A DNA stretch of 64,000 bases, from the NCBI GenBank assembly GCA_951394045.1, contig OX595988.1:310001-374000 (forward strand), read 5' to 3'. Below are positions 22,276-31,956 of this stretch, one piece after another. The DNA comes from Nitzschia sp. DOCU1 (taxonomy: Eukaryota > Bacillariophyta > Bacillariophyceae > Bacillariales > Bacillariaceae). Numbering within the stretch: position 1 is the stretch's first letter; every line of letters begins with the position of its first letter. A program made the position numbers and the translations under genes. A model generated the notes under the pieces. The model saw nothing but the letters and a program-made list of their open reading frames with translations, had not been told where the DNA came from and made no database searches.

Positions 22276-23061
22276 CTATTTTGGACGAGGCATTGACAAG
22301 GTTTCGGTTCCTGGATCCGTAACACCCACGGGCCAATATGTAATATCACCAGCCCGACCGACCGCTTGTAATTTGACTAAATCCACCAAGGGAGGCATTC
22401 TGGGATCGTCCCCATCTCTTTCTTTCAACACGCTCGAGTCCACATGAATTCGGACGACTCGACCCATGACAATAGTAGTTGTATGCACGCCTTTATCGTT
22501 CTTGACTTCTTTCTTGTCCCACAGTTTGCATTCTAGCGCAATGGCAGCTTTCTCCAGTCGTGGCGCTTTTACAATATCACAATCCATGGTAGCCAAGCCA
22601 TTCAATTCTGCTTCGTCTTGATCGGGCGGTAACGTCGCGGCACATTCGTTAGCCTGCTTCAAGTACGATTTCGTCAGGACATGAAAGACCCATTCTCCAG
22701 TGTCCTCAATATTTTGAAGCGTATCCTTCTTGCGGCCTTGACTGACCGCAATACCGTGGGTCACAATTGGTGGGTCATGCGACGATAAGCTGCTGTAGGA
22801 GAAGGGCGCGCAATTGACAACGCCATTGGAGGATCGCGTGGTAATGACGGCCACGGGACGTGGAGTCACGGCTGAAATGAAAAACCCATACCTCTCTCCT
22901 ACCGACAGGTCGTTGGGATCCAACGAAAGCCAATCCGTCTCTTGTGAACAAGTGGCGGCATGTCTTGACCAAAAGCGACGACCGTCGGTACTTCGTTTAA
23001 CCGGCAGCAAGGCCGAAACAAACGGCGCCGACAAGGCAATCGGCAGCAGCAGCCTTTTCAT
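22276..23061 (-). CDS. Flavin-reductase-like (FMN-binding split-barrel) protein, probably secreted or organelle-targeted
   Basis: ATG at 23061, 261 aa. The N-terminus MKRLLLPIALSAPFVSALLP is a signal peptide with a possible cleavage after VSA, followed by a basic Ser/Arg-rich stretch (KRSTDGRRFWSRH). A signal peptide plus a transit-like segment is how diatoms target plastids, though the +1 residue is Leu rather than the preferred Phe. The body matches the flavin reductase domain: RYGFFISAVTPRPVAVITT, NCAPFSYSSLSSHDPPIV, DTGEWVFHVLT, AAIALECKLWDKKEV and TTTIVMGRVVRIHVD. This family binds FMN and often reduces it with NAD(P)H. The substrate is not known here. The C-terminal DITYWPVGVT is also family-like. 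Single exon. Confidence 0.82.
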   Translation of the reverse strand: MKRLLLPIALSAPFVSALLPVKRSTDGRRFWSRHAATCSQETDWLSLDPNDLSVGERYGFFISAVTPRPVAVITTRSSNGVVNCAPFSYSSLSSHDPPIVTHGIAVSQGRKKDTLQNIEDTGEWVFHVLTKSYLKQANECAATLPPDQDEAELNGLATMDCDIVKAPRLEKAAIALECKLWDKKEVKNDKGVHTTTIVMGRVVRIHVDSSVLKERDGDDPRMPPLVDLVKLQAVGRAGDITYWPVGVTDPGTETLSMPRPK

Positions 23062-23988
23062 GATATTGCTTGTCGGCGTAGCACTCGAGCGGTCATCTCA
23101 GGGATTCGGCGGTGGGATCGATCCAGACTGATGTATCTTTGTCCGATCATGGTGACGCGGCCATTGGAAAAATGTTCTGGGCGAAGCATTGGCAGACCCA
23201 ATCAAAAAGACCGTACGACTGATACGATTTTAAACCGAGAGTTTTTATTAAACTTTCGAAGGAGATTTCGACCGAAAATCACGAGAGATAGAGAGAGATT
23301 GAATGAAAGAAGGAAACGATGCGATAATACGAGGAAATAGCTACTAGTCTTTCCAGTTTATCTTTGGTTAGGAAACGATCAAACCCATGGTAGCTACTCG
23401 TACCGGTACCTTCTTAGATCCATTTTCATTCACGGATTGAGACTATCGTATCGTGTGCAACGTTGATTAAATGCGCAATAGAAGTGTGCGGACGAGCAAA
23501 ACATCATGACATCATCGATCGTCTTCAAAACGCCTCTCTACCGGTAGTAGAGTAGAGAAAAGTATAGTAGAAGAGACGAGCAAGAAAGAGAACATCCCTC
23601 CACCACTCTATGGACTTAATCGTATTGTTGAATCATATTTTTCTGCGAATGATTGTTCAGTTGGCTCATAATTCCGGTAAAATTGATATTATGCCCTCAT
23701 CGGCCACGTAGGCACAATCGATTAGCACTTTCGGCAATAATACGATAGTAGGAAACGAGTAATTTGCGTTTACGAAGGAGGTAGCAAGTTCTCCCCCCGA
23801 GAGGTGCGCGTGCGTAGGTGAATCAGTGATGCCGAAATGCGTCGTCGCGAATAAAACATCAGTTGGCTCACGACGTTCTCCTAGCTAGAGACCAACACCA
23901 TGAGTTGACTTTCCCATTTTTTAAGGCCATCTCTGGCAGTTTGGTTGTCACCAAGGAAGACTATAGCAACAGGCTCATTGAACTTACC
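23062..23988. other. Spacer between the divergent flavin-reductase-like and heliorhodopsin genes
   Basis: No ORF with recognisable content. It should hold both promoters; I could not identify a defined element. Confidence 0.4.
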
Positions 23989-24894
23989 ATGGCTCCTCAA
24001 GGCTCCATTGACATGACGGGCGAAGTCGTCGTTCGAGAAGAAGCTCCAGCTGACTCCAAGGAAGTTGAAAGACCGCACTACTTGGAGGTAGAAAACCTCA
24101 ATCGCATCCCCTTGTGGCTAGCCCCATGCCACCTTGTCGCAGCGCTGTTTCAGGGCATGCAAGCTCTGTTCTTGTTTGCCTTTTCTACGCAGACAGATCT
24201 TCAATGGCTAGTCTACACCAATTATCCCTCGCGAATTGAGGGCTACGTACTTGAAGACGAATATGCCCGACCCGACCCAAATTTGCTCGGTCACTATCCC
24301 ATCACATGGTATGCCGGCCTTTTTATCCTCTTTTCTTGTATCGACCACCTCTTTTGTATCCTCCCTCGATTCCGTCAACACTACGAGTACTACATTGAAC
24401 GAAATCAAAGTCCTTCTCGCTGGATCGAATACAGTCTTTCCGCATCGCTCATGCGCATGCACATTGCCCAAGTTGCCGGTGTGACCGATGTTCATCTCAT
24501 GTTTCTGATTTTCGTGTGCGCACATTGCTCCATGTACTTTGCAATGCTTCACGAACAAATGAATGCCAAGGCACGAGCAGACGGCTACAAGCAAAACTGG
24601 GTTCCCTTCTTTTTGGGAACGGTTCCCCACTTGGCTTCATGGATTGTGATTTTCTTTTATTTCTTTAGTGGTTTGAACCGTGGTGATTCACCTGGTTTTG
24701 TCTGGACCATTGTTTTGTCCTTGTTCTTTTTGGACATGACCTTTCCCACTTGCTTTTTGTTGCAGTGGCTCAAGGTTGGGTACTTTGAAGATTATTTGGT
24801 CGGGGAATTTGCGTTGATCATGATGAGTTTTACAACCAAGACATTTTTGGCCTGGATCACCTTGGCCGGTGCCAATGGATATTCTCGTCAATAG
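23989..24894 (+). CDS. Heliorhodopsin (retinal-binding 7-TM photoreceptor)
   Basis: The start is the first true ATG in the frame (23989, ACCATGG context), giving 301 aa. The open frame upstream to 23863 has no ATG. Seven hydrophobic segments can be drawn. The signature RWIEYSLSASLM in TM3 carries the Glu (E147) that serves as Schiff-base counterion in heliorhodopsins. TM7 contains MMSFTTKTFLAW with Lys284, the expected retinal Schiff-base lysine. Heliorhodopsins have inverted topology (N-terminus inside) and a slow photocycle; a signalling or regulatory role has been proposed rather than ion pumping. The long first loop (WLVYTNYPSRIEGYVLEDEY) and the hydrophilic 35-residue N-terminus are also visible. 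It sits alone, with no obvious partner gene beside it. Confidence 0.88.
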   Translation: MAPQGSIDMTGEVVVREEAPADSKEVERPHYLEVENLNRIPLWLAPCHLVAALFQGMQALFLFAFSTQTDLQWLVYTNYPSRIEGYVLEDEYARPDPNLLGHYPITWYAGLFILFSCIDHLFCILPRFRQHYEYYIERNQSPSRWIEYSLSASLMRMHIAQVAGVTDVHLMFLIFVCAHCSMYFAMLHEQMNAKARADGYKQNWVPFFLGTVPHLASWIVIFFYFFSGLNRGDSPGFVWTIVLSLFFLDMTFPTCFLLQWLKVGYFEDYLVGEFALIMMSFTTKTFLAWITLAGANGYSRQ

Positions 24895-25617
24895 AAAGGA
24901 CTGCTCTACTACTTTATGAGCGACGACTGACTGACGACTGCTTTATTTATATTTTGTCCTTGCTTCCTGCAACGAAGCTACCTGGAGCTGCCATGAAACC
25001 GACACACGGGGAGGGGGCGTCATACTCGCTATACATATAAGATGTACATTGAGAAATGAGATTTTTTGAAAAAGACTATTGTCGCCTCGACTAGGTAGTA
25101 GAAGTAGCTCCTGGGATGCGCGTGGTTGTCGGCGGCGGCAGAACCATCGAATTCTGCACTGGGTCTAGTACCATATTGTTGTACTTTTCATAATCGATTC
25201 AATGGTAGCGGTAATTGGTTATGCGTTGTCCGAGACAGCATGGAGCTTGGGGCTTGGGTCTCTTTTCGCCTACTTTCACAATCGAATGCTTTCCTCCTAC
25301 AGCATGTGGGCGCGGCGGCTGTTATTCAGCAGCGGAGTTCCATTTCCTTTATTGCTTACCATATAGCAACAACAAGCAAGAACCGGTGTCTGATACTAGT
25401 AGCTATTAACAATGGCTGGCTCCCATCTACTTCAGAGTAGCTGTTGACGATCGATACCGTGTTAATTGTTTGCAGGTTTATATCGTCGTAGATTCTGACT
25501 CATTAGACCCACAATTTCGCCACGTGGAGAAGACCCCTGTCACATATTTTCGTCGTACGACCCATTTACGTAGGAATCAGCAGATGATCTACGTTGACTC
25601 ATGAATGACGTCATGAA
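24895..25617. promoter_or_regulatory. Spacer and 5' region of the transporter gene, with CRE-like TGACGTCA
   Basis: A perfect palindrome TGACGTCA lies at 25606-25613, five bases before the ATG at 25618; an ATG at 25613 out of frame overlaps it. No gene is seen in the rest of the spacer. Confidence 0.35.
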
Positions 25618-27927
25618 ATGGCACAGAGTCACACCACCACCGACCAGCACCGATGGCATGTGGGTTCCTTTGGCATCGCCACCCGCCCATCACATATTTC
25701 ATCCGACAAAACACATCACACTCTATTCTACCTTGAAGAAGTCGTAGAGTCGTCGCCATTGGATTCGACGACATTTTTGCGCAAGGGAGTATTGTCAGCG
25801 AAGTTCTTCGTTACGATCTCGTGCTTTGTTTGGATGAAGCGTCGCATTGGATCCCACCAGAGTTCGAGCATTTCTTCCTTGGCTCCTCTTTCCGCCACGG
25901 ACATTCAAATGGGCAACGACGAAGCTCTCCTTGCGGCTACGACGACTCTTCGGGGCGGTAGTACAAGTAGTCATGCACATCATAATCATCATCATGAATC
26001 ACAAAATCATCGACCACGACGAATTCATCGTGCTCCACCTCAATCGACAGGTGCCAAGATTTCTCGTTTTGTCGCTCACGCCACAGAAACGACGGTTCAA
26101 AAAGTTCAAGTCCAAATTCGTACCATTTTCAATCAAGAAGACAACCGTGCGCTTCCTGTCGAAGGAGAAGCAGAAGGACACAATGATCGATGGAACTATG
26201 CTCTATTGATTCTCTTGTATACACTTCAGGGCATTCCCATGGGATTGTCGGCCAGTATTCCGTTTTTATTACAAGAAAAGATTACCAAATTAGCAGCTGC
26301 ATCGTCTACGGCAGCCGTATTGGGAGACGTGGCAGCATCGGTGGCATCCTCCTCCTCAGCCGCAGCAGCAGCCGCCACTCGAGCCAGTTATAATGCCAAT
26401 GCTATTTTTGCTCTTTGCAGTTGGCCCTTTTCACTCAAATTATTGTGGGCACCCATAGTGGATGCCATATTCTTTAAAAAGATTGGAAGACGCAAATCAT
26501 GGCTCGTGCCAGTTCAAACTTTGGCAGGTCTCATTATGGTGGGAGGGGCCAATTTTGTCGAAGGGCAATTGGGATTATCGGGCACCAACAAAGGGACTAG
26601 TAGTATGAATGTTCGTGGGGTGACAAGCTTCTTTTTTGTCCTGTATTTTCTCATGGCCACTCAAGATATTGCCGTCGATGGATGGGCTTTGACCATGTTA
26701 TCCAAACAAAATCGTGGACGAGGCCCCATTTGTAATTCGATTGGACAAAATATTGGATACTTTTTGAGTTTTGTGGGATTCTTGGCATTGAATGACGTGG
26801 AAGCGAGTGAAACATTGTGGCGGCCTTTATTGAGATTGCCCAGTAATCCAACACAAGGTTTGGTACGATTACGAGGCTTCTTGCGATTCATGGGCTTTCT
26901 CATGTTGGGAACGACTTTGGTGGTGGCATTGTTCAAACGAGAATTGCCGCCGGTGTCTACTACTAGTAGTACAGCGTCGATTGGAGGAACGGGCGGAGCC
27001 CTACTAGCATCGACAACGTCATCCCAATTAGACGACGAGGATGATGATGATGCGGAATTGGATGCATCGACGATTGGGCTGCGCGAAACGTATCATCGAC
27101 TTTGGGCCGTTTGTCAATTGCCGGCCGTACGGACATTGTTTCTAATGTTGGTAACCTACCGTCTTCCCGTCGCCTTGTCCGACAATGTCAAGTTTCTCAA
27201 GGCTGTCGAATATGGTTTGAGCAAGAGCACAACCGCTCTACTCTCTCCCACTCTTATCCTTCCTCTTGGTATTTTGGTTCCCATTGTCGCTCATAAAGTT
27301 TGGCACAAGGCGCCGCTCCAACAATTCACGCGAGCCTATCAATTCCGAGTCACTCTCATTCCACTTTTGGATCTGTACATGTTACATTTGCTGAAAAGCA
27401 ACTATCCGCATAGTTCCTTGTGGTTTTGGGCCGCCGTCATTGCTTCCACTGCGGGTCAAGCTATTTGCAATTCACTCCAATTCAATGCCCAAATGATTTT
27501 CTTTGCCTCCCGAGTCGATCCTGCTATTGGCGGATCGTACATGACGTTGCTGAATACAGCCGCCAATCTGGGGGGTACGTGGCCATCGAGTTTTGTCATG
27601 TGGTTGATTGGAGTGTTGACGAGAGAAGGAGATGGTAGTGGAGGAGGAATGGTTGGAGGCAATGATCCCTATTTGTTCCTCCAGGTGATCTTTTCTGCCA
27701 TGGGCATTGCCTGGCTCGTATACTTTGGACCCAAAGTGCAACGGCTTGCAGCATTACCGGGTGATGCTTGGAGAACCCATTTGTTGGACAATGTCCCCAA
27801 AAGCACCACCACCACCAGTAGCAGCATGGTGAAAAGGCGAGCAGGCGACGATTTGGAATCGGGCGATGCCTTCATAAGCGCTTGGCAATTACAAGAACAA
27901 CAGCAAGATACCGAAAAGAACAAATAA
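25618..27927 (+). CDS. Acetyl-CoA transporter-like MFS protein (SLC33A1/AT-1 family)
   Basis: 769 aa from the ATG at 25618; a later start at about 25834 (MKRRIGSH) is possible because the first 70 residues are poorly ordered. The body has about 12 membrane segments with the family's most typical strings: LLILLYTLQGIPMGLSASIP in TM1, YNANAIFALCSWPFSLKLLWAP, then VDAIF...GRRKSWLVPVQ, FFFVLYFLMATQDIAVDGWAL and GPICNSIGQNIGYFLSF. The C-terminal half ends near WLVYFGPKVQRL. In animals AT-1 carries acetyl-CoA into the ER lumen for protein or glycan acetylation; the same role here is inferred. A long Ala/Ser loop after TM1 and an acidic loop (LDDEDDDDAELD) are expansions. Single exon. Confidence 0.85.
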   Translation: MAQSHTTTDQHRWHVGSFGIATRPSHISSDKTHHTLFYLEEVVESSPLDSTTFLRKGVLSAKFFVTISCFVWMKRRIGSHQSSSISSLAPLSATDIQMGNDEALLAATTTLRGGSTSSHAHHNHHHESQNHRPRRIHRAPPQSTGAKISRFVAHATETTVQKVQVQIRTIFNQEDNRALPVEGEAEGHNDRWNYALLILLYTLQGIPMGLSASIPFLLQEKITKLAAASSTAAVLGDVAASVASSSSAAAAAATRASYNANAIFALCSWPFSLKLLWAPIVDAIFFKKIGRRKSWLVPVQTLAGLIMVGGANFVEGQLGLSGTNKGTSSMNVRGVTSFFFVLYFLMATQDIAVDGWALTMLSKQNRGRGPICNSIGQNIGYFLSFVGFLALNDVEASETLWRPLLRLPSNPTQGLVRLRGFLRFMGFLMLGTTLVVALFKRELPPVSTTSSTASIGGTGGALLASTTSSQLDDEDDDDAELDASTIGLRETYHRLWAVCQLPAVRTLFLMLVTYRLPVALSDNVKFLKAVEYGLSKSTTALLSPTLILPLGILVPIVAHKVWHKAPLQQFTRAYQFRVTLIPLLDLYMLHLLKSNYPHSSLWFWAAVIASTAGQAICNSLQFNAQMIFFASRVDPAIGGSYMTLLNTAANLGGTWPSSFVMWLIGVLTREGDGSGGGMVGGNDPYLFLQVIFSAMGIAWLVYFGPKVQRLAALPGDAWRTHLLDNVPKSTTTTSSSMVKRRAGDDLESGDAFISAWQLQEQQQDTEKNK

Positions 27928-28299
27928 TAGAAGAGTAGAATTAGAATTGATTTTTCAATCTGTGCTGCACTCAACATAGCTTCTCTTCTCTAGCCAAGCT
28001 ACGATATTCTACATTCCCGAGTGAAAAGCAGAAACCAATCACGGCGGCACTGTTTTTATCTAACGACGGCGCATGTGCTGTCAAGGAAACACGTCATCGG
28101 ACGAGCCTGTCATCCGCTATCTTCCACGTGGAGAATAGATGCAGACTACTCCACATCGTCGGCGGGTCATCGACCATGGATGACTTTCTGCATTGCTCGT
28201 GGAATAGTCAGCGCATTTAAGCTCGACGCGTCTCAATCGTTTGCCTACGTATTTCACTCTTCCTTGTCATCATTGGCATTTCAGAGGAACCAAGCAACC

Positions 28300-29032
28300 A
28301 TGGTGGGTCTCGTTTCGGGGATGGAAATACGATTGTGATTGTTGGGGATTGGATGTCACCGGCGGGGGAAATGATGAGAACCCTCCCTTCCGACCATTGG
28401 ACGTTTACAACTCGACGAGTGTGGGGCGAGGGCATGGGTGGATCGCGTTGTGCAGAGAGGAAATGCCTGGCATTATCAGTGCTTCCTGTTCAACGAATTC
28501 CGAAAGGATCCCTGATCTTTGCCCAAAGCCTCGCCTCTCGTCTTTGGAGGACCGTTTGCGCGCCAATGATGTTGTTTGAGATTTGTCAAGAATTGACCTC
28601 TTACGTCGGCGCCCTGGGTCTAGTCTTTGCCTTGTCTTTGAGGTCTTTCCGGGGCTTTGTGTGCGGGGTTGTGTTGGATAGTTCAGAGTCTGCCTGGCTG
28701 AGAATCTATTTTGTCATTTTCAAGCCCAGTCGTCATCATTGGCATGACTGATGCATCTAACGTTTTTGTTTCAATTTCTCCCCCCCCTCCCCCCTCCCCA
28801 GGCTCTTCCACGAAACATTCGCAATCGTACCAACAAATTTGATAAAAACATCACCAAGAGGGGTCAAGTTCCAGTCGGGAAAGCTGCCGAGCGAAGCGAA
28901 GAATCGCACGTCCCCAAGACGTTGATATTTTTCTTTTTGTTTGTGGTCGTTGGATCGTCCTTGGTGCAAGTCTTTAATCTCTTTCGAGGCGGTAATGGGC
29001 CTCCACCTCCGATTATGGAAGAGGAGCCATAA
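28300..29032 (+). CDS. Stress-associated ER protein SERP1/RAMP4
   Basis: Exons are 28300-28302 (the ATG alone) and 28802-29032, with a 499-nt GTGGGT...CCCCAG intron. The product is 77 aa: MALPRNIRNRTNKFDKNITK followed by RGQVPVGKAAERSEESHVPK and one C-terminal membrane segment (LIFFFLFVVVGSSLVQVFNLF). The pattern N.(K/R)F.KNI.(K/R)RG.V plus a tail anchor is that of RAMP4/SERP1, a small protein of the Sec61 translocon that stabilises membrane proteins under ER stress. The C-terminal tail GGNGPPPPIMEEEP is lineage-specific. Without the intron the ORF would need a start inside intronic sequence, so the split start codon model is preferred. Parts of exon 2 recur at 30,992-31,070 and 37,415-37,640. 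Confidence 0.83.
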
Positions 29033-29911
29033 AAATAATATTGTTGGGAGTGGCAGTATTATAGTTATATAAAGAAGGGACAGAAAAAGACGAGCCTCGT
29101 CTCGCCAACGACGCCGTGTCCAAAGTGGAAAGCTACGCTCTACTAGAGAGAGAGAGAGTCAAACCCCACTTCGGCTGGAGTGTGCGTATAGTGTTCTACG
29201 TTTGACTTTTGATGTTGTATTTCTCCAATTTCTTCATATTCTAGCGTACCTTCTCGTCATCCGATTCCATCATCAACTGGGATGAAAGGATGTATCGTGC
29301 AGGTAATAGATACTGCATTGTTGGCTTGACCAGCACGATGTTAGTTCCTTGGGTGCGGTTCTTTATCTAGCACCATGAGATTTGCACTCACGCGGTCACT
29401 TTTGCACTCTACTATTGTGACGTTGCCTCCCATAGTAACACCCCAAAGATATACTGCTGACAGAATGGCCCGCACTGTTGTCGTATCGGTTGTTCCCCAG
29501 TTGAAAGAATAGTTGCCGGAGCAGCGGTGTGATTCGACCACCAAGAATGGTCGTATCCAAACCGACCGGGTAGTAGTAGTCCGGCATTCGACAAGTCAAC
29601 TTCACGAATAGTAGTACTAGCCAGAGGAACCTGTTTTTGTCGTCATGGTGAGAGGATACTCGTATGGCATCAGAGACCTACAATGTGGTCACCAGCGTCG
29701 TTTCGGAAGTGCCATGATAATCCGACTATTAGAACATGCTGTTACAGATGAGCAAAAAAATAATATTCATTCGCTTTTGAGTACTTCATAAAATTTACTA
29801 GCTCCAAATCATTGTCCTGCCAGGCACGATCCCCGCAGTCCGGCGAATGATTTAGCATTGTGACCCGCTTGCTAATAAAGCCAATCGGAGCTTTATTGGA
29901 AAGCAAAGTGC

Positions 29912-30867
29912 CTACCACATGAGTTCGTCTTGCTTGACACCCTTGTTGTCGTACAAGTCGAAGTGCTTGGGCCAGTAGTAGTCCTCCATGTCAGGGGGGG
30001 TGCTGATTTGGACACCTCCCAAAACAGCGATCATACCGTCGGCAACCGAGCTGGCTCCGTTCTTGACGATTTGTTCGATCATCTTTTGCTGAGCATCTTG
30101 GAGCGAGTAGGAAAGCTCAACTTGAAGCATGTCCTCACTGGCAGCGGCCAAACGGTCGCCATAGGGCATCAACAAAGTTTCGACATTGCCCTGTTGGGCG
30201 TCGATGATTCCGGGGCCTTCCTGGGGGTTGGCACCTCCACGGACCGACAAAACATGCCCGCAGGCAGCGGTGGCAGATCCGCAGCAAGGTCCACCGCTGG
30301 CACGTCCTCGTCGCTCAACGGTACCGACGGTACCCTTGGAGTCAATACCGACGTGGGGTCCGTAAACCAACAAGCAGTTTCCACAGTCGGGAATGTGGGA
30401 GCACATGGCTCCGAAAGAGGTTTGACCTCCGTGGGGGAAACCGGCCAATCCTCCCATGCTGAAGTGTTCTCCGTAGTAGTCCAATCCAAAGGCCTTTTCC
30501 AAAGGACGAGCCAACTCATCACAGCACAAAGATGTGGCAACAAGGGTGTTGGACTTGGTGAATCCAGCCTTGGTCAACTTCTCAGTGACCTTACCAACCA
30601 AGACGCTGTTGGGCAAAGACTTGGGAAAGACCTTGGCAATCTTAGCCTGAATTTCCATGATATTAAATTGACGACGGAAAATGAGAAAAATTAGAGATAG
30701 ACACAGGCTATGACGAATTTGATTTAAAAAGAGATGGAAAGTCAACCGAATTCACAATGGCCCGGTTCAAAACCGATGCGCAGTAGTTTACTTACAACAG
30801 TAGCAGCCATTTTGGGTGATGATTGATTAGAACTACCGAAAGAGAAAAGTTGTCGCAACAAACTCAT
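29912..30867 (-). CDS. LCIB-type (theta) carbonic anhydrase, copy A
   Basis: Exons are 30796-30867 and 29912-30646; the 149-nt intron is GTAAGT...TTCAG. The product is 268 aa. The splice is supported by copy B, where the same exon ends are kept while the intron differs by indels. The LCIB_C_CA domain is clear: SLCCDELARPLEKAFG (Cys66-Asp67-Glu68, Arg71), FSMGGLAGFPHGGQTSFGA, VYGPHVGI (His122) and PCCGSATAACG (Cys146). A Cys-His-Cys zinc site is expected in this family. Members interconvert CO2 and bicarbonate; in diatoms they belong to the CO2-concentrating mechanism. The N-terminus MSLLRQLFSFGSSNQSSPKM is short and not a clear signal peptide, so the compartment is uncertain. The TGACGT elements upstream suggest CO2/cAMP control. 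Confidence 0.88.
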
Positions 30868-30919
30868 TTTATGAGAAAAGGAAACGACGAGATCCTTTCG
30901 GGCCACCTTGATGGGAGTG

Positions 30920-30992
30920 TGACGTAATTTCCAAAAAGTGGTGGGGAGGGTCATCGGAATGAAGATGCCGGATCTTTCGGAATGTGACGTCA
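30920..30992. promoter_or_regulatory. Paired CRE/CCRE-like elements upstream of theta-CA copy A
   Basis: TGACGTAA at 30920-30927 and TGACGTCA at 30985-30992, centred about 55 and 120 bp upstream of the ATG. Diatom CO2-responsive carbonic anhydrase promoters are known to use repeated TGACG(T/C) elements bound by a bZIP factor. The same pair with nearly the same spacing is in front of copy B. Confidence 0.55.
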
Positions 30993-31070
30993 AAGCTGCC
31001 GAGCGAAGCGAAGCAATCGCACGTCCCCAAGACGGTGATAATTTTTCTTTTTGTTTTGGGTCGTTGGATC
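30992..31070 (+). pseudogene. SERP1/RAMP4 exon fragment (left piece of unit B)
   Basis: Matches SERP exon 2 from KAAERSEESHVPKT to the end of VVVG with several substitutions and small indels, then stops at GGATC where the inserted element begins. The right-hand continuation is at 37,415. It is not a functional gene. Confidence 0.8.
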
Positions 31071-31257
31071 TTCGCCTTTTTCCGGTCACCGCACGATATT
31101 CTTCGTGGTATTTGTCGTCCAGTTTGGCCGGAAAATTCCAAGTTTCGCGCGCAGCGCGAAACTTTCGGGCCGAGCGAAGCGAGGCCCGCCACGGTTGAAA
31201 TGACGAAACTTCCGAAACTTCGACCGTTGGGCCGTCGCGCGCGGGGACCAATCGACG

Positions 31258-31905
31258 ATGGCGCCGAAACTCAAACGAGCTACGACTCCTTTCGACAAAA
31301 CAAGTTTGCTTCCAAACGACTTGGTGGCCATCCACCAACAAGGCATTCAAGACAAGATGAAACAACAAAGCAACAATCATCAAGAAGAAGAAGGCAACAT
31401 GAATGAAGCGAGAATCCACCGCACCGACCGCAAAGAACAATCCAACAAGCGACACACCAAGCGCAAGCAAGTATCCTTCTCATGCAAAGGGGACGATGGT
31501 ACCTTCATGGCGAATAGCTATCAGTTTGCTGCCACAATTTATGGGCACCCACGCCCATACAAACGTCCAGGGTATGGTGTCGCCAATGGCAGACGGTATA
31601 ACCCCAACAATGCCGACCAAGTTGGCTTCATCAAGGCTCTTGAAACCCTCTACAAACAAGATACTGCGACATCATATTTTGGATCTGTGGAGGTTCAGAT
31701 TACGGTTCTATTTTATGTTTCGAAAAAGAAGAATGCTGATATTGACAATCTGCTAAAATTCCTGCTTGATGCACTACAAAAAGCGAGGCTTTATGACAAT
31801 GATATCCAGATTAGTAAAGTTTTGGCTGAAAGACGATCCGTGCAGGATGAAGATCTTGCAAGGACATACTTTATTGTAGAGAAAAGAATAATTGAAATAG
31901 ATTAA
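31258..31905 (+). CDS. RusA-family Holliday-junction resolvase
   Basis: ATG at 31258, 215 aa, single exon. Residues 1-70 are a hydrophilic extension. The domain starts near 90: AATIYGHPRPYKRPGYGVANGRRYNP matches the N-terminal G.P.P..RPR......Y segment. The catalytic block is ADIDNLLKFLLDALQ, with Asp161, Asp163 and Lys167, followed by LYDNDIQI with Asp180/Asp182, the acidic set that binds the metal in RusA. RusA cuts four-way junctions symmetrically; it is a phage/prophage protein in bacteria and rare in eukaryotes. Its stop lies 51 bp from the stop of the convergent YR-like gene. All catalytic residues and the frame are intact, so it is probably functional or recently so. Confidence 0.82.
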   Translation: MAPKLKRATTPFDKTSLLPNDLVAIHQQGIQDKMKQQSNNHQEEEGNMNEARIHRTDRKEQSNKRHTKRKQVSFSCKGDDGTFMANSYQFAATIYGHPRPYKRPGYGVANGRRYNPNNADQVGFIKALETLYKQDTATSYFGSVEVQITVLFYVSKKKNADIDNLLKFLLDALQKARLYDNDIQISKVLAERRSVQDEDLARTYFIVEKRIIEID

Positions 31906-31956
31906 ATGACCTAGATTGATGATTATAGCAACTTAGTAGTGTTAGTGTTCTAGTGC

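Larger units (their letters stand above)
28880..30992. repeat. Tandem-duplication unit A (SERP 3' part plus theta-CA gene)
   Basis: This stretch runs from inside the SERP exon (AAAGCTGCCGAG) through the spacer to the second TGACGTCA upstream of the carbonic anhydrase gene. It recurs as unit B in three pieces: 30,992-31,070, 37,415-about 37,640, and about 44,104-45,848. At 30,991 the carbonic anhydrase promoter runs straight into AAAGCTGCCGAG, which is the head-to-tail junction of the original tandem duplication. Confidence 0.8.

Noticed and set aside
29930..30694. Plus-strand ORF of 254 aa, repeated at 44,775-45,506
   Set aside because: Antisense shadow of the theta-CA coding exon; it recurs only because the gene is duplicated.
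30742..31470. Minus-strand ORF of 242 aa
   Set aside because: Runs across the RusA antisense, the SERP fragment and the first exon of theta-CA, so it is a composite chance frame.
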